A stretch of DNA of 38,832 nucleotides from Winogradskyella sp. Its GTDB lineage: Bacteria > Bacteroidota > Bacteroidia > Flavobacteriales > Flavobacteriaceae. Position numbers and translations under genes: made by a program. The notes beneath the pieces are model-generated. The model did not search any database and was not told where the DNA came from. It was given only the letters and a program-made list of their open reading frames with translations. The stretch spans positions 1-38,832 of the forward strand of contig JASBSA010000086.1 of NCBI GenBank assembly GCA_030149175.1. Direction: 5' to 3'. How positions within the stretch are numbered: the stretch's first letter is position 1; each line of letters begins with the position of its first letter. This document shows positions 1 through 8,833 of this stretch, piece after piece.

Positions 1-8
1 TCACAAAA

Positions 9-37
9 GTTAAGCTAAAATGCTTAACTTTTTTTTT
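9..37 (+). terminator. Rho-independent terminator ahead of tRNA-Leu
   Basis: A 7-bp perfect stem (GTTAAGC at 9-15, GCTTAAC at 22-28) with a 6-nt loop is followed by nine T. An A-run at 5-8 precedes the stem, so it could also work weakly on the other strand. It probably ends a transcript entering from the left of the window. Confidence 0.8.
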
Positions 38-55
38 ATATTTACTTTTCATTTT

Positions 56-140
56 GCGCACGTGGCGGAATTGGTAGACGCGCTGGCTTGAGGGGCCAGT
101 GACCGTTTAGGTCGTGGAAGTTCGAGTCTTCTCGTGCGCA
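56..140 (+). tRNA. tRNA-Leu (anticodon GAG)
   Basis: A complete class II tRNA cloverleaf is visible. The acceptor stem GCGCACG (56-62) pairs with CGTGCGC (133-139), followed by discriminator A140. The anticodon stem CTGGC/GCCAG (83-87 and 95-99) closes loop TTGAGGG with anticodon GAG at 90-92. A long variable arm (GACC/GGTC) is typical of leucine tRNAs, and the T-loop is TTCGAGT. The 3' CCA is not encoded and must be added after transcription. Confidence 0.97.
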
Positions 141-253
141 CAAAATCTTTATTACTTTCCTGTTTTTTGATTCTTATTGTCTGATTAAGAATTATCAACA
201 AGATTTTTTTATTTAAATTTTGTTAATTCTGTAATACTAATTAGTTAAAAGCT

Positions 254-261
254 TATTTTTG
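254..261 (+). promoter_or_regulatory. Candidate -7 box of the regulator-crt operon
   Basis: TATTTTTG fits the Bacteroidota -7 consensus TAnnTTTG and lies 21 nt before the ATG of the MerR-type gene. No TTG stands at the usual distance upstream; the nearest partial match is CTG at 229-231. If the regulator acts like CarH, its operator should overlap this region. Confidence 0.3.
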
Positions 262-282
262 TTTAAACATTTTTAATAAAAA

Positions 283-1185
283 ATGAACAATATTAAAAAT
301 CAATTTAGCATTAAAGATTTAGAAAATCTTACTGGGATTAAAGCGCATACAATAAGAATATGGGAAAAACGCTATAATTTACTGCAGCCAAAACGTACAG
401 ATACAAACATAAGATATTATGATTTAGCTAGCTTTCAGAAATTATTGAATGTAAGCTACCTGAACAATAATGGTTACAAGATTTCTAAAATAGCTACAAT
501 TGAAGAGAGCAAAATACCTGCACTAGTTAGAGAAATTGCTGCAGAGAATAACATGGAAAGCCATGCTATTAATGCTTTTAAACTATCAATGTTAAACTTT
601 GATCAGGCCTTATTTTACAAAACTTACAATTCTCTTTTAAATGAAAAAGATTTCGAAAGTATCTTTTACGACATATTCATCCCTCTATTGACAGAGATAG
701 GCCTATTATGGCAAACAGATACCATTACACCTGCCCACGAGCATTTTCTAACGTCATTAATACGCCAAAAAATACTGATAAATACAGAGAAAGCACAGTC
801 TAAGCAAGTAAATAAATCAAACAAAACCTTTGTTCTTTATTTACCAGAAAATGAAATACACGAATTAGGTCTTTTATTTATAAATCATCAGTTAGTAAGC
901 AAAGGATACCAATCTATTATGTTAGGTATGAGTGTACCTCTACAAAGCTTAATTGACCTGAAGAACTATTATGATGAGCTCATATATTTATCATACTTTA
1001 CAGTAAAACCAGAAAAAGACAATATTCGTACATATATCGATGAGTTTAGCAAAGTTTTGATTAAAAACTCAAACACAAAACTATGGATTCTAGGTCAGAT
1101 GCTGAACGCCTTGGATTTAGACAAATTACCCAAAGGAGTTACGGCATTTAAAAGCATTAAATCTTTAACCAGCAGTCTCAAATAA
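283..1185 (+). CDS. MerR-family regulator with CarH/LitR-like B12-binding (light sensor) domains
   Basis: This 300-aa protein has an N-terminal MerR winged helix (about residues 7-75; the IRIWEKRY segment is the usual recognition region). A helical-bundle domain and a Rossmann-like cobalamin-binding domain (about 180-295) follow. Two CarH hallmarks are present: Wx9EH (W143, E153, H154), which caps adenosylcobalamin, and ExHxxG (E191, H193, G196), whose His is the lower axial ligand of cobalt. In characterised CarH proteins, light breaks the Co-C bond and releases repression of carotenoid genes. The GG pair usual later in B12 domains is only G271-Q272 here. The stop overlaps the crtI start (TAATG), so the gene heads the crt operon and likely controls it. 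Family and motifs are clear; light response is inferred. Confidence 0.88.
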   Translation: MNNIKNQFSIKDLENLTGIKAHTIRIWEKRYNLLQPKRTDTNIRYYDLASFQKLLNVSYLNNNGYKISKIATIEESKIPALVREIAAENNMESHAINAFKLSMLNFDQALFYKTYNSLLNEKDFESIFYDIFIPLLTEIGLLWQTDTITPAHEHFLTSLIRQKILINTEKAQSKQVNKSNKTFVLYLPENEIHELGLLFINHQLVSKGYQSIMLGMSVPLQSLIDLKNYYDELIYLSYFTVKPEKDNIRTYIDEFSKVLIKNSNTKLWILGQMLNALDLDKLPKGVTAFKSIKSLTSSLK

Positions 1186-2645
1186 TGCATAAAACAATAT
1201 CAATAATAGGTTCAGGCTTTTCATCGCTTTCAGCATCTTGCTATTTAGCAAAAGCCGGCTACGACGTTTCTGTTTATGAAAAAAATGATACAGTTGGAGG
1301 AAGAGCAAGACAACTCATTAAAGATGGCTTTACCTTTGATATAGGCCCTAGTTGGTATTGGATGCCAGATATTTTTGAAAAATTTTTCAATGATTTTGTT
1401 AAAAGCACTAGTGATTATTACAAACTGGATAAGTTGAGCCCTGCATATAAAATTTTCTTTTCAGATGAAGTCATTACTATTGGTGATCATATGGATCAAA
1501 TTTGTGAAGAGTTTGAACGTATAGAATCAGGAAGTTCAAGACCTCTTCGAAAATTCATTGCTCAAGCACAGGACCATTATGATATTGCCATAAATAAGGT
1601 TGTACTAAAACCTGGTGTTTCTCCGTTTGAGTTAGTAACAAAAGATACAGTTACCAGATTAGATCGTTTCTTTAAAACCATAAGTTCTGAGGTTAGGAAA
1701 AACTTTAAGAATCCAAAGCTCATTTCTACACTAGAGTTTCCAGTTCTTTTTTTAGGTGCAAAACCAAGCCAAACTCCTTCATTTTATAGTTTTATGAATT
1801 TTGCAGATTTTGGTTTGGGAACTTGGCATCCAAAAGGTGGCATGTACGAAATAATTAAAGCCATGAAAAGCCTTGCTGAAAGCTTAGGCGTTAAAATTTA
1901 TACCAACAGTAATGTTGATAAAATAACTGTTGAGAATGGAAAAACTAAAGGTATTACAGTAAACGGTAAATTCATAGCCTCGGATACTGTTTTGAGCGGA
2001 GCAGATTACCATCACTCCGAAACATTGCTAGACAAAAAATATAGACAATACTCTGAAGCCTATTGGGATAAGCGAACTTTTGCTCCTTCATCATTACTTT
2101 TTTATGTTGGTTTTAACAAAAAGTTAAAACGTATAGAGCATCACAACCTGTTTTTTGATACAAATTTTGAAAATCATGCTGAAGACATATATGATAATCC
2201 TAAATGGCCCGAAAATCCATTATTTTATGTTAACTTTCCTTCAGTGACTGATAAAAGTATGGCGCCAGAGGGTTGTGAAACAGGTTTTTTCCTTATCCCA
2301 ATTGCACCAAATCTAGAGGACACACCAGAGTTAAGACAACAATATTTTGATATAATCATAAATCGTTTTGAGAACTTAACTCAACAAAATATAAAAGATA
2401 GTATTCTCTTTAAAGAATCCTTTTGTGTAAATGATTTTATAAACGAATACAATTCATACAAAGGTAATGCCTATGGAATGGCAAATACCTTAAGACAAAC
2501 TGCATTTTTAAGACCTAAGTTAAAAAGCAAAAAAGTAGATGGACTATACTTTACAGGACAGCTAACAGTTCCTGGGCCAGGAGTACCACCCTCCTTAATA
2601 TCTGGAAAGTTAGTTTCAGAACTAATCAAAAAAAATGAAGTTTAA
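1185..2645 (+). CDS. crtI: Phytoene desaturase CrtI
   Basis: This 486-aa FAD-dependent desaturase converts 15-cis-phytoene to lycopene. The N-terminal dinucleotide-binding motif GSGFSSLSASCYLAKAG (residues 9-25) is followed by an E-containing strand and the VGGRA segment. The C-terminal GLYFTGQLTVPGPGVPPSL region is the bacterial-type phytoene dehydrogenase signature. Length is normal for CrtI. Its ATG overlaps the stop of the upstream regulator by one base, which suggests translational coupling, and crtB begins 25 nt downstream. It is the second gene of the regulator-crtI-crtB-crtZ operon. Diapophytoene desaturases are related, but the adjacent crtZ and the distant crtY in the window favour a C40 pathway. 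Confidence 0.95.
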   Translation: MHKTISIIGSGFSSLSASCYLAKAGYDVSVYEKNDTVGGRARQLIKDGFTFDIGPSWYWMPDIFEKFFNDFVKSTSDYYKLDKLSPAYKIFFSDEVITIGDHMDQICEEFERIESGSSRPLRKFIAQAQDHYDIAINKVVLKPGVSPFELVTKDTVTRLDRFFKTISSEVRKNFKNPKLISTLEFPVLFLGAKPSQTPSFYSFMNFADFGLGTWHPKGGMYEIIKAMKSLAESLGVKIYTNSNVDKITVENGKTKGITVNGKFIASDTVLSGADYHHSETLLDKKYRQYSEAYWDKRTFAPSSLLFYVGFNKKLKRIEHHNLFFDTNFENHAEDIYDNPKWPENPLFYVNFPSVTDKSMAPEGCETGFFLIPIAPNLEDTPELRQQYFDIIINRFENLTQQNIKDSILFKESFCVNDFINEYNSYKGNAYGMANTLRQTAFLRPKLKSKKVDGLYFTGQLTVPGPGVPPSLISGKLVSELIKKNEV

Positions 2646-2670
2646 TTGCTAAGAAAAAGACATTATTATC

Positions 2671-3510
2671 ATGAAATCAATTTTTGACAACGTTTCTAAA
2701 GAGTGTAGCAAGCTAGTAACCAATGCCTACAGTACGTCATTTTCTATGGCGACCAAAATGTTATCTGACAGTATTAGACAAGATATTTATAACATTTATG
2801 GGTTTGTACGTTTTGCTGATGAAATTGTAGACACCTTTCACGAATATGATAAAGTAAAACTCTTCAATAATTTTGAAGCTGATTTAGAAGCTGCCTTAAA
2901 GGATAAAATAAGTCTAAATCCTATTTTAAATTCTTTTCAAGAGACCTATCATAAATATAACATCGACAAGCACTTAGTTGAAGCTTTTATGGGCAGTATG
3001 CGATTAGACCTTTACAAGAAAGACTATCTTACTGAAGAAGAATACAAAGCTTACATCTACGGTTCTGCAGACGTTGTAGGGTTAATGTGCTTAAAGGTTT
3101 TTGTAAAAGGTGACAATGAAAAATATGAAGACCTTAAAGACTCTGCAATGAGTTTAGGGTCGGCATTTCAAAAAGTAAATTTCTTAAGAGACTTAAAAGC
3201 TGATTTTGAGGATTTAAGCCGAACATACTTCCCTAACACAGATTTAAATCAATTAGATGAAGCATCTAAAAAAGCTATAATTTCAGACATTGAAGATGAT
3301 TTTTCTAAAGGTCTTCAAGGCATAAAGCGCTTACCTTTAGAGGCTCGCTTTGGTGTATTTATGGCTTACCGCTACTATAACAAACTATTGCAAAAGCTAA
3401 AAAACACACCTGCTTTAGAAATAAAGTCGGCAAGAATACGTGTACCAAACTACAAGAAAATTGAATTGCTTACACGTAGTTATGTGAAATTTCACCTCAA
3501 TTTACTTTAA
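2671..3510 (+). CDS. crtB: Phytoene synthase CrtB
   Basis: This 279-aa member of the squalene/phytoene synthase family condenses two geranylgeranyl diphosphates into phytoene. Both Asp-rich Mg-diphosphate motifs are visible: DEIVD at residues 50-54, and N170-FLRD-LKAD178 followed by the SRTYFP segment typical of the family. The ATG lies 25 nt after the crtI stop and 18 nt separate its stop from crtZ, consistent with one transcript. No GGPP synthase gene (crtE) is in the window, so the substrate must come from a gene elsewhere. Confidence 0.95.
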   Translation: MKSIFDNVSKECSKLVTNAYSTSFSMATKMLSDSIRQDIYNIYGFVRFADEIVDTFHEYDKVKLFNNFEADLEAALKDKISLNPILNSFQETYHKYNIDKHLVEAFMGSMRLDLYKKDYLTEEEYKAYIYGSADVVGLMCLKVFVKGDNEKYEDLKDSAMSLGSAFQKVNFLRDLKADFEDLSRTYFPNTDLNQLDEASKKAIISDIEDDFSKGLQGIKRLPLEARFGVFMAYRYYNKLLQKLKNTPALEIKSARIRVPNYKKIELLTRSYVKFHLNLL

Positions 3511-3528
3511 CCTCAAAACAAAAGAATT

Positions 3529-3975
3529 ATGCAAACTATTTATTGGATACTAATCTTTTTAGGAACATTTTTTATCATGGAGTTTAACGCATGGTTTACA
3601 CATAAGTATATTATGCATGGATTTTTATGGAGTTTACACAAAGATCATCACCATAAGGACCACGATAGTTGGTTTGAGCGTAATGATGCTTTCTTTATCT
3701 TCTATGCAGTTGTGAGTATGGTATGTTTTTACCTTTGGAATTATGAAGGCATATGGTATACTTTACCAATAGGTTTAGGCATACTTTTTTATGGTATAGC
3801 CTATTTTGTAGTCCATGATATATTTATTCACCAACGATTTAAGTGGCTAAGAAATATTGACAATAAATATGCTAGAGGTGTAAGACGTGCTCATAAAATT
3901 CATCACAAACATCTAGGAAAAGAGGATGGTGAAAATTTTGGAATGCTAATAGTGCCTTTTAAATATTTCAAATAA
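3529..3975 (+). CDS. crtZ: Beta-carotene hydroxylase CrtZ
   Basis: This 148-aa membrane di-iron hydroxylase of the fatty-acid-hydroxylase type adds 3- and 3'-hydroxyl groups to beta-carotene, giving zeaxanthin. All four His clusters are present: H25-x4-H30, H37-xx-HH41, H96-x4-H101 and H122-xx-HH126. They lie between hydrophobic segments at about 5-20, 55-70 and 80-97. It is the last gene of the operon. It ends 8 nt before the convergent thioredoxin gene, with no hairpin between, so transcripts from the two sides probably run into each other. Confidence 0.95.
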   Translation: MQTIYWILIFLGTFFIMEFNAWFTHKYIMHGFLWSLHKDHHHKDHDSWFERNDAFFIFYAVVSMVCFYLWNYEGIWYTLPIGLGILFYGIAYFVVHDIFIHQRFKWLRNIDNKYARGVRRAHKIHHKHLGKEDGENFGMLIVPFKYFK

Positions 3976-3983
3976 AGAAGTAG

Positions 3984-4547
3984 TTATTCAGCAAGTAACT
4001 GATCTAATTGACTTCGAACATTACTACTGTTCCAATCAACGGCACCTGTTTCATCTATAACAATTTCACCTTTTTTGTTAATAACAAACGTGCGTGGAAT
4101 AGATTTGGTCATCAGTTCTTCTGGCACCTCATTGATTGGGTTGTAAACCTCAAAAGTAAAATCGTTTTTAGATTTAAAGCCATCTACTATTTCAAACGTA
4201 TCACTGGTAACAAACAGAAAATTTACTTTATCATTATAATCGTTGTATAGCGCCTGAAGACTTGGCATCTCTGCAATACAAGGCGGACACCATGTTGCCC
4301 AAAAGTTAACAAGTACAACGTCTCCTCTAGTAGATTCAAAATCTAAAATTGCTTTACTGTCTGTCTGTAATTTCCAATTACTATAGGTGATTTTTGCTCT
4401 CTCATCGTTATCAATAAGGGATGATTGGTTTAAATAGCTCAATCCTTTATGAAGTAAAACTTGTAAAGGCTTACTAGTCTGCGGAATTAAAAATAGCAAG
4501 ACTATGGCCACAAGTACTATATCTCTCTTATTGAGTTTTCGTTTCAT
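3984..4547 (-). CDS. TlpA/ResA-like membrane-anchored thioredoxin
   Basis: This 187-aa protein has a single N-terminal membrane anchor (about residues 9-22) and a periplasmic thioredoxin fold with catalytic C87-P-P-C90 in the FWATWCPPC segment. A cis-Pro-like IPRTF follows near residue 150. The family reduces or rearranges disulfides in extracytoplasmic proteins, for example in cytochrome c maturation, or serves redox stress responses; the substrate here is unknown. An ATG at 4545-4547 is preferred to an adjacent TTG three bases upstream. The gene lies 11 nt downstream of the Crp-type regulator stop on the same strand, so the two are probably co-transcribed. Confidence 0.85.
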   Translation of the reverse strand: MKRKLNKRDIVLVAIVLLFLIPQTSKPLQVLLHKGLSYLNQSSLIDNDERAKITYSNWKLQTDSKAILDFESTRGDVVLVNFWATWCPPCIAEMPSLQALYNDYNDKVNFLFVTSDTFEIVDGFKSKNDFTFEVYNPINEVPEELMTKSIPRTFVINKKGEIVIDETGAVDWNSSNVRSQLDQLLAE

Positions 4548-4558
4548 CAACTACAAAA

Positions 4559-5230
4559 TTAAGCAGAAGTACTGAATATTCTGATTTGTCTTCTATTAAA
4601 ATCAATGATACTAGCTTCTTTTAACTCATTCATTAAAATATTTAATGTAGGACGAGAGATTCCTATTAATGATGCAATGTCCTTTTGCGTGTAGGGATGG
4701 TTTATAATCTGATCACCAGTTTTTTCACAATTGTAGCCGTAGTCCGTACAAAGTTCATTGAGAAACTCAAGTAATCTGGTTTTAGAGTCCTTAAAAAGCA
4801 ATAATTGAAGTCTACGTTCTAGTTTTCTAAATTTATAGCCTATAAATTTATAAATCCTTAAACTAAAAGTTTTATTATCTCTCATTAAATCGTGCATAGT
4901 ATCTACACCAACAGGACAAATAGAGGTACTATTGTCCAAAGATTGGGCGAACTCATCTCGCTTTTCTTCACCCAAAATAGCCTTTTCTCCAAATAACTCT
5001 CCCTTTTTTAATATCGCTTTAACCACTTCTGTTCCATCTTCATTGTAATAACCAATCTTAACTTTTCCTTTTTCAATAAGATATACTTTGTTAGCTGCAT
5101 CCTCCTCAAAATAGATGTAATCGCTTTTTCTGTAGGCATCAAAATCATGGCATGCCTTGTATTTCTTAAACTTATGAGGACAGAGCAAATTAAATAAATT
5201 TACATCTTCAAGAATCCAGATGGTGTTCAT
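4559..5230 (-). CDS. Crp/Fnr-family transcriptional regulator
   Basis: This 223-aa protein has an N-terminal cyclic-nucleotide-binding fold (about residues 25-120; the GEVFGE-like turn reads KGELFGEKAILG). A C-terminal winged helix ends in an HTH of the form YTQKDIASLIGISRPTLNILM. It carries no Cys cluster like that of FNR, so it is not an obvious Fe-S sensor, and its ligand is unknown. I chose the ATG at 5228-5230, which starts MNTIWILEDVNLFNLLCPHK, a start typical of flavobacterial members. A longer in-frame reading would need a TTG at 5281 and adds residues unlike the family. The thioredoxin gene follows closely, so redox or respiratory control is a reasonable guess. Confidence 0.88.
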   Translation of the reverse strand: MNTIWILEDVNLFNLLCPHKFKKYKACHDFDAYRKSDYIYFEEDAANKVYLIEKGKVKIGYYNEDGTEVVKAILKKGELFGEKAILGEEKRDEFAQSLDNSTSICPVGVDTMHDLMRDNKTFSLRIYKFIGYKFRKLERRLQLLLFKDSKTRLLEFLNELCTDYGYNCEKTGDQIINHPYTQKDIASLIGISRPTLNILMNELKEASIIDFNRRQIRIFSTSA

Positions 5231-5301
5231 GACTAAAGAAAGATTTAATTGAGTTAATATTAAAGTCGTATAACCTTCCAATACCTTTCATTTATAAACT
5301 A

Positions 5302-5330
5302 AAAACTCTCAGTTATTTACTGAGAGTTTT
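5302..5330 (-). terminator. Terminator of the aconitase transcript
   Basis: An 11-bp perfect inverted repeat (5302-5312 and 5320-5330; CTCTCAG/CTGAGAG core with A/T flanks) encloses a 7-nt loop. On the minus strand the stem is followed by a T run. It lies just after the aconitase stop (5361) and before the Crp-type gene, separating the two units. Confidence 0.85.
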
Positions 5331-5360
5331 AAATCATTTCATGTATGAGATGAAAACGTG

Positions 5361-7628
5361 TTACGCGTTTTGCTTCTTAATCAAATTAAGTGCAGATCCT
5401 TCCTTGTACCATTGAATTTGCGCATCATTATAGGTATGGTTTAAAGCAATTACATCTTTAGAACCATCTGAGTGCACAACCTCGACATGTAACTGCTTGT
5501 CTGGTTCAAATTCATTCAAGTCTAAGAAGTTGAATGTATCATCTTCTTGTATTAAATCATAATCCGCTTCATTAGCAAAAGTAAGACCTAGCATACCTTG
5601 TTTCTTAAGGTTTGTTTCGTGGATACGTGCAAAAGACTTCACAATAACCGCAGCAACACCTAAATGTCTAGGTTGCATAGCAGCATGCTCTCTTGAAGAT
5701 CCTTCACCATAGTTATGATCACCAACAACAACGGACCAAATACCGTTTTTCTTATAGTCGCGCTGTGTGTCAGGTACACCACCATACTCACCTGTTAATT
5801 GGTTCTTAACAAAATTTGTTTTTTGGTTAAAAGCATTTACCGCCCCTATTAATGTATTATTTGCAATATTATCTAAATGCCCTCTAAAACGTAACCAAGG
5901 ACCTGCCATAGAGATGTGATCTGTTGTACATTTTCCAAAAGCCTTAATTAATAATTTTGCTCCTGTAACGGTATCACCAATTGGCTCAAAAGGAGTCAAC
6001 AACTGTAATCGTTCAGAATCTGGTTTAACAGTTACTTCTACACCTGTACCGTCTTCTAAAGGCTCTAAATATCCATTTTCTTTTACATCAAAGCCTTTTG
6101 GTGGTAATTCCCATCCTGTTGGTTCATCTAACATCACTTCTTCACCATTCTCGTTAATTAAAGTATCAGTCATTGGATTGAAATCTAATCGACCTGCAAT
6201 AGCAACAGCCGCAACAATTTCTGGTGATGCTACAAAAGCATGTGTATTTGGGTTACCATCTGCACGCTTGGCAAAGTTTCTGTTAAAAGAATGAACAATA
6301 CTATTCTTTGGTGCATTTTTAGGATCGCTATATCTAGCCCATTGCCCTATACAAGGGCCACAAGCATTGGTAAATATCTTAGCATCTAATTTTTCAAAAA
6401 CCTGAAGAATTCCATCACGTTCGGCTGTGTAACGTACTTGCTCGGAACCAGGGTTAATACCAAACTCTGCTTTAGTTTTTAAACCTTTATCTAGCGCTTG
6501 TTGTGCGATAGAAGAGGCTCTTGATAAATCTTCGTAGGACGAGTTTGTACAAGACCCTATAAGTCCCCATTCTACTTCTAGAGGCCAATCATTTTCAGTG
6601 GCCTTTTTGGTCATTTCTTTACCTGCAGGAGTTGATAAATCTGGCGTAAAAGGTCCATTTAATAATGGACTTAATTCTGAAAGATTGATATCAATTACCT
6701 GATCGAAGTATTGCTCTGGATTTGCATAAACTTCATCATCCGCAGTAAGATATTCTCTAATTTTATTTGCTTCATCTGCAACATCGGCTCTGTCTGTAGC
6801 ACGCAAATAACGCTCCATTGAGTCATCATATCCAAAAGTAGATGTGGTTGCACCTATCTCAGCACCCATATTACAAATAGTTCCTTTACCTGTACAAGAC
6901 ATAGATAAAGCACCAGGCCCAAAATATTCAACAATGGCACCTGTACCTCCTTTAACAGTCAGTATTTCAGCTACTTTTAGGATAACATCTTTTGGCGCTG
7001 TCCATCCGGAAAGCTTTCCTGTTAATCTCACACCTATTAATTTTGGAAATTTAAGTTCCCATGCCATACCAGCCATAACATCTACAGCATCGGCACCACC
7101 AACTCCTATAGCGACCATCCCTAGTCCTCCAGCGTTAACTGTGTGAGAATCCGTACCAATCATCATACCGCCAGGAAACGCGTAATTCTCTAATACTACT
7201 TGATGAATAATACCAGCACCTGGCTTCCAAAAACCAATACCATATTTATTAGATACAGATTCTAAGAAATTAAAAACTTCGCTACTTGTATTATTTGCAT
7301 GTTTTAAATCTGTTGCTGCACCATCTTTTGCCTGAATTAAATGGTCACAATGTACAGTAGTCGGAACAGCTACTTTAGGCTTACCTGCTTGCATAAACTG
7401 AAGCAATGCCATCTGAGCAGTTGCATCTTGACAAGCTACTCTATCTGGTGCAAAATCTACATAATCCTTACCTCTGATAAACGCTTTATTAGGTTTACCA
7501 TCCCAAAGATGAGAGTATAATATTTTTTCTGAAAGTGTTAATGGTTTTCCAACAATCTCTCTGGCCGCATCTACGTGCTCCGTCATGTTAGAATAAACCT
7601 TTTTTATCATATCAATGTCAAATGCCAT
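5361..7628 (-). CDS. acn: Aconitate hydratase (mitochondrial-type aconitase)
   Basis: This 755-aa TCA-cycle enzyme interconverts citrate and isocitrate with a [4Fe-4S] cluster. Cluster ligands are visible as C360 ([11 protein letters not shown]) and C423-xx-C426 (ACGPCIGQW). The N-terminal half has the HCDHLIQ and [13 protein letters not shown] active-site segments. The C-terminal swivel domain has [15 protein letters not shown] with substrate-binding Arg. The length matches the mitochondrial-type aconitase found in Bacteroidota rather than the ~890-aa AcnA or ~865-aa AcnB of enterobacteria. A terminator follows it, and its upstream 248 bp are non-coding, so it is probably monocistronic. Confidence 0.96.
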   Translation of the reverse strand: MAFDIDMIKKVYSNMTEHVDAAREIVGKPLTLSEKILYSHLWDGKPNKAFIRGKDYVDFAPDRVACQDATAQMALLQFMQAGKPKVAVPTTVHCDHLIQAKDGAATDLKHANNTSSEVFNFLESVSNKYGIGFWKPGAGIIHQVVLENYAFPGGMMIGTDSHTVNAGGLGMVAIGVGGADAVDVMAGMAWELKFPKLIGVRLTGKLSGWTAPKDVILKVAEILTVKGGTGAIVEYFGPGALSMSCTGKGTICNMGAEIGATTSTFGYDDSMERYLRATDRADVADEANKIREYLTADDEVYANPEQYFDQVIDINLSELSPLLNGPFTPDLSTPAGKEMTKKATENDWPLEVEWGLIGSCTNSSYEDLSRASSIAQQALDKGLKTKAEFGINPGSEQVRYTAERDGILQVFEKLDAKIFTNACGPCIGQWARYSDPKNAPKNSIVHSFNRNFAKRADGNPNTHAFVASPEIVAAVAIAGRLDFNPMTDTLINENGEEVMLDEPTGWELPPKGFDVKENGYLEPLEDGTGVEVTVKPDSERLQLLTPFEPIGDTVTGAKLLIKAFGKCTTDHISMAGPWLRFRGHLDNIANNTLIGAVNAFNQKTNFVKNQLTGEYGGVPDTQRDYKKNGIWSVVVGDHNYGEGSSREHAAMQPRHLGVAAVIVKSFARIHETNLKKQGMLGLTFANEADYDLIQEDDTFNFLDLNEFEPDKQLHVEVVHSDGSKDVIALNHTYNDAQIQWYKEGSALNLIKKQNA

Positions 7629-7672
7629 AAAGTATATTTAAAGGTTGATAATTATTTTAATTTAAAGTATCA

Positions 7673-7680
7673 CAAATTTA
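7673..7680 (-). promoter_or_regulatory. Candidate -7 box for aconitase
   Basis: On the minus strand this reads TAAATTTG, matching TAnnTTTG, 45 nt before the aconitase ATG. I could not find a TTG at the usual -33 distance, so support is weak. Confidence 0.25.
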
Positions 7681-7769
7681 CAAAATAGTAGTGATGTTTT
7701 AAAATATGTAAAGAAATCCTCAAAACACTGAAAATAAATCACAAAAAGTCATTTTTTACGTGTTTTAAT

Positions 7770-7818
7770 CTAATTATTAACATCTTAATTGCTATTTAAT
7801 TAAAAAATTAACAATTAG
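7770..7818. repeat. Imperfect inverted repeat between moxR and acn
   Basis: CTAATTATTAA (7770-7780) and TTAACAATTAG (7808-7818) are complementary at 10 of 11 positions across a 27-nt AT-rich loop. It has no T-run, so it is not a convincing terminator. It could be an operator or simply a product of AT richness. Confidence 0.25.
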
Positions 7819-7876
7819 ACTTATTTAGAATAATTCTGAATTTATGTAATTAAAGAAATTTTAGATGTTGAAATAA

Positions 7877-8830
7877 TTAAAACAGACTTTCAATAATATT
7901 TTCATCTGAGATGCCTTCTGCTTCTGCCTTGTAGTTTTTAATTATTCTGTGTCTTAGAATACCAGTAGCAACTGCTTGAATATCCTCAATATCTGGCGAA
8001 AACTTTCCTTTTGTTGCTGCATGTGTTTTAGCTGCGAGGATTAAGTTCTGCGAAGCTCGCGGACCCGCTCCCCAATCAACAAACTCTTTTACTATATCTG
8101 CCGCAGTTTTGGCATTAGGTCTAGTTTTTGCCACTAAAGAAACAGCGTATTCTATAACGTTATCAGCAACAGGAACACGACGTATTACATTTTGAAAATC
8201 TAAAATTTCCTGAGCAGAAAATAATGCATTGACCGAGGTTTGACTATCTGTGGTTGTCGCTTTTACAACCTCAACCTCTTCTTTAAATGACGGATATTGC
8301 AATCGTATCGCGAACATAAAACGGTCTAACTGAGCTTCTGGTAAAGGATAGGTTCCTTCTTGTTCTATAGGGTTTTGTGTTGCTAACACAAAGTAAGGTA
8401 AGCTTAATTTGTATTGGTGCCCAGCAACAGTAACAGCCCTTTCTTGCATAGCTTCTAAAAGTGCTGCTTGTGTTTTTGGTGGTGTTCTGTTAATCTCGTC
8501 AGCAAGAATGATGTTTGCAAATATCGGCCCTTTTATGAATTTAAAACGACGGTCTTCATCCAAAATTTCACTTCCTAAAATATCACTTGGCATTAAATCT
8601 GGTGTAAACTGAATACGCTTAAAATCTAAACCAAGTGCTTGCGCAATTGTATTTACCATTAAGGTTTTTGCTAAACCAGGTACGCCAATTAAAAGTGAAT
8701 GACCTCCTGAAAAAATAGAAATGAGTATTTGGTCTACAACATCATCTTGACCAATAATAACCTTAGCTACTTCTTGCTTGAGCGCGTTGTATTTTTTTAC
8801 GAAATTTTCGATTGCAATAACATCAGACAT
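7877..8830 (-). CDS. MoxR-family AAA+ ATPase
   Basis: This 317-aa protein has Walker A GVPGLAKT (residues 49-56), Walker B ending in D111-E112-INRTPPKTQAALLEAM, and a sensor segment LATQNPIEQEGTYPLPEAQLDRF. These are diagnostic of the MoxR (RavA/MoxR) subfamily. Such ATPases usually act as chaperones that insert metals or assemble complexes together with VWA-domain proteins. No VWA protein is adjacent; the gene follows three periplasmic peptidyl-prolyl isomerase-like genes with 3 nt between, so it is the last gene of that unit. A role in surface-protein quality control is only inferred. Confidence 0.9.
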   Translation of the reverse strand: MSDVIAIENFVKKYNALKQEVAKVIIGQDDVVDQILISIFSGGHSLLIGVPGLAKTLMVNTIAQALGLDFKRIQFTPDLMPSDILGSEILDEDRRFKFIKGPIFANIILADEINRTPPKTQAALLEAMQERAVTVAGHQYKLSLPYFVLATQNPIEQEGTYPLPEAQLDRFMFAIRLQYPSFKEEVEVVKATTTDSQTSVNALFSAQEILDFQNVIRRVPVADNVIEYAVSLVAKTRPNAKTAADIVKEFVDWGAGPRASQNLILAAKTHAATKGKFSPDIEDIQAVATGILRHRIIKNYKAEAEGISDENIIESLF

Positions 8831-8833
8831 AGA

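Noticed and set aside
4559-5281. Longer start of the Crp/Fnr gene
   Set aside because: It would need a TTG codon at 5281. The added 17 residues are not typical, while the ATG at 5230 gives the usual N-terminus.
7770-7818. Terminator for moxR
   Set aside because: The stem is interrupted and no T-run follows on the minus strand; listed only as an imperfect inverted repeat.
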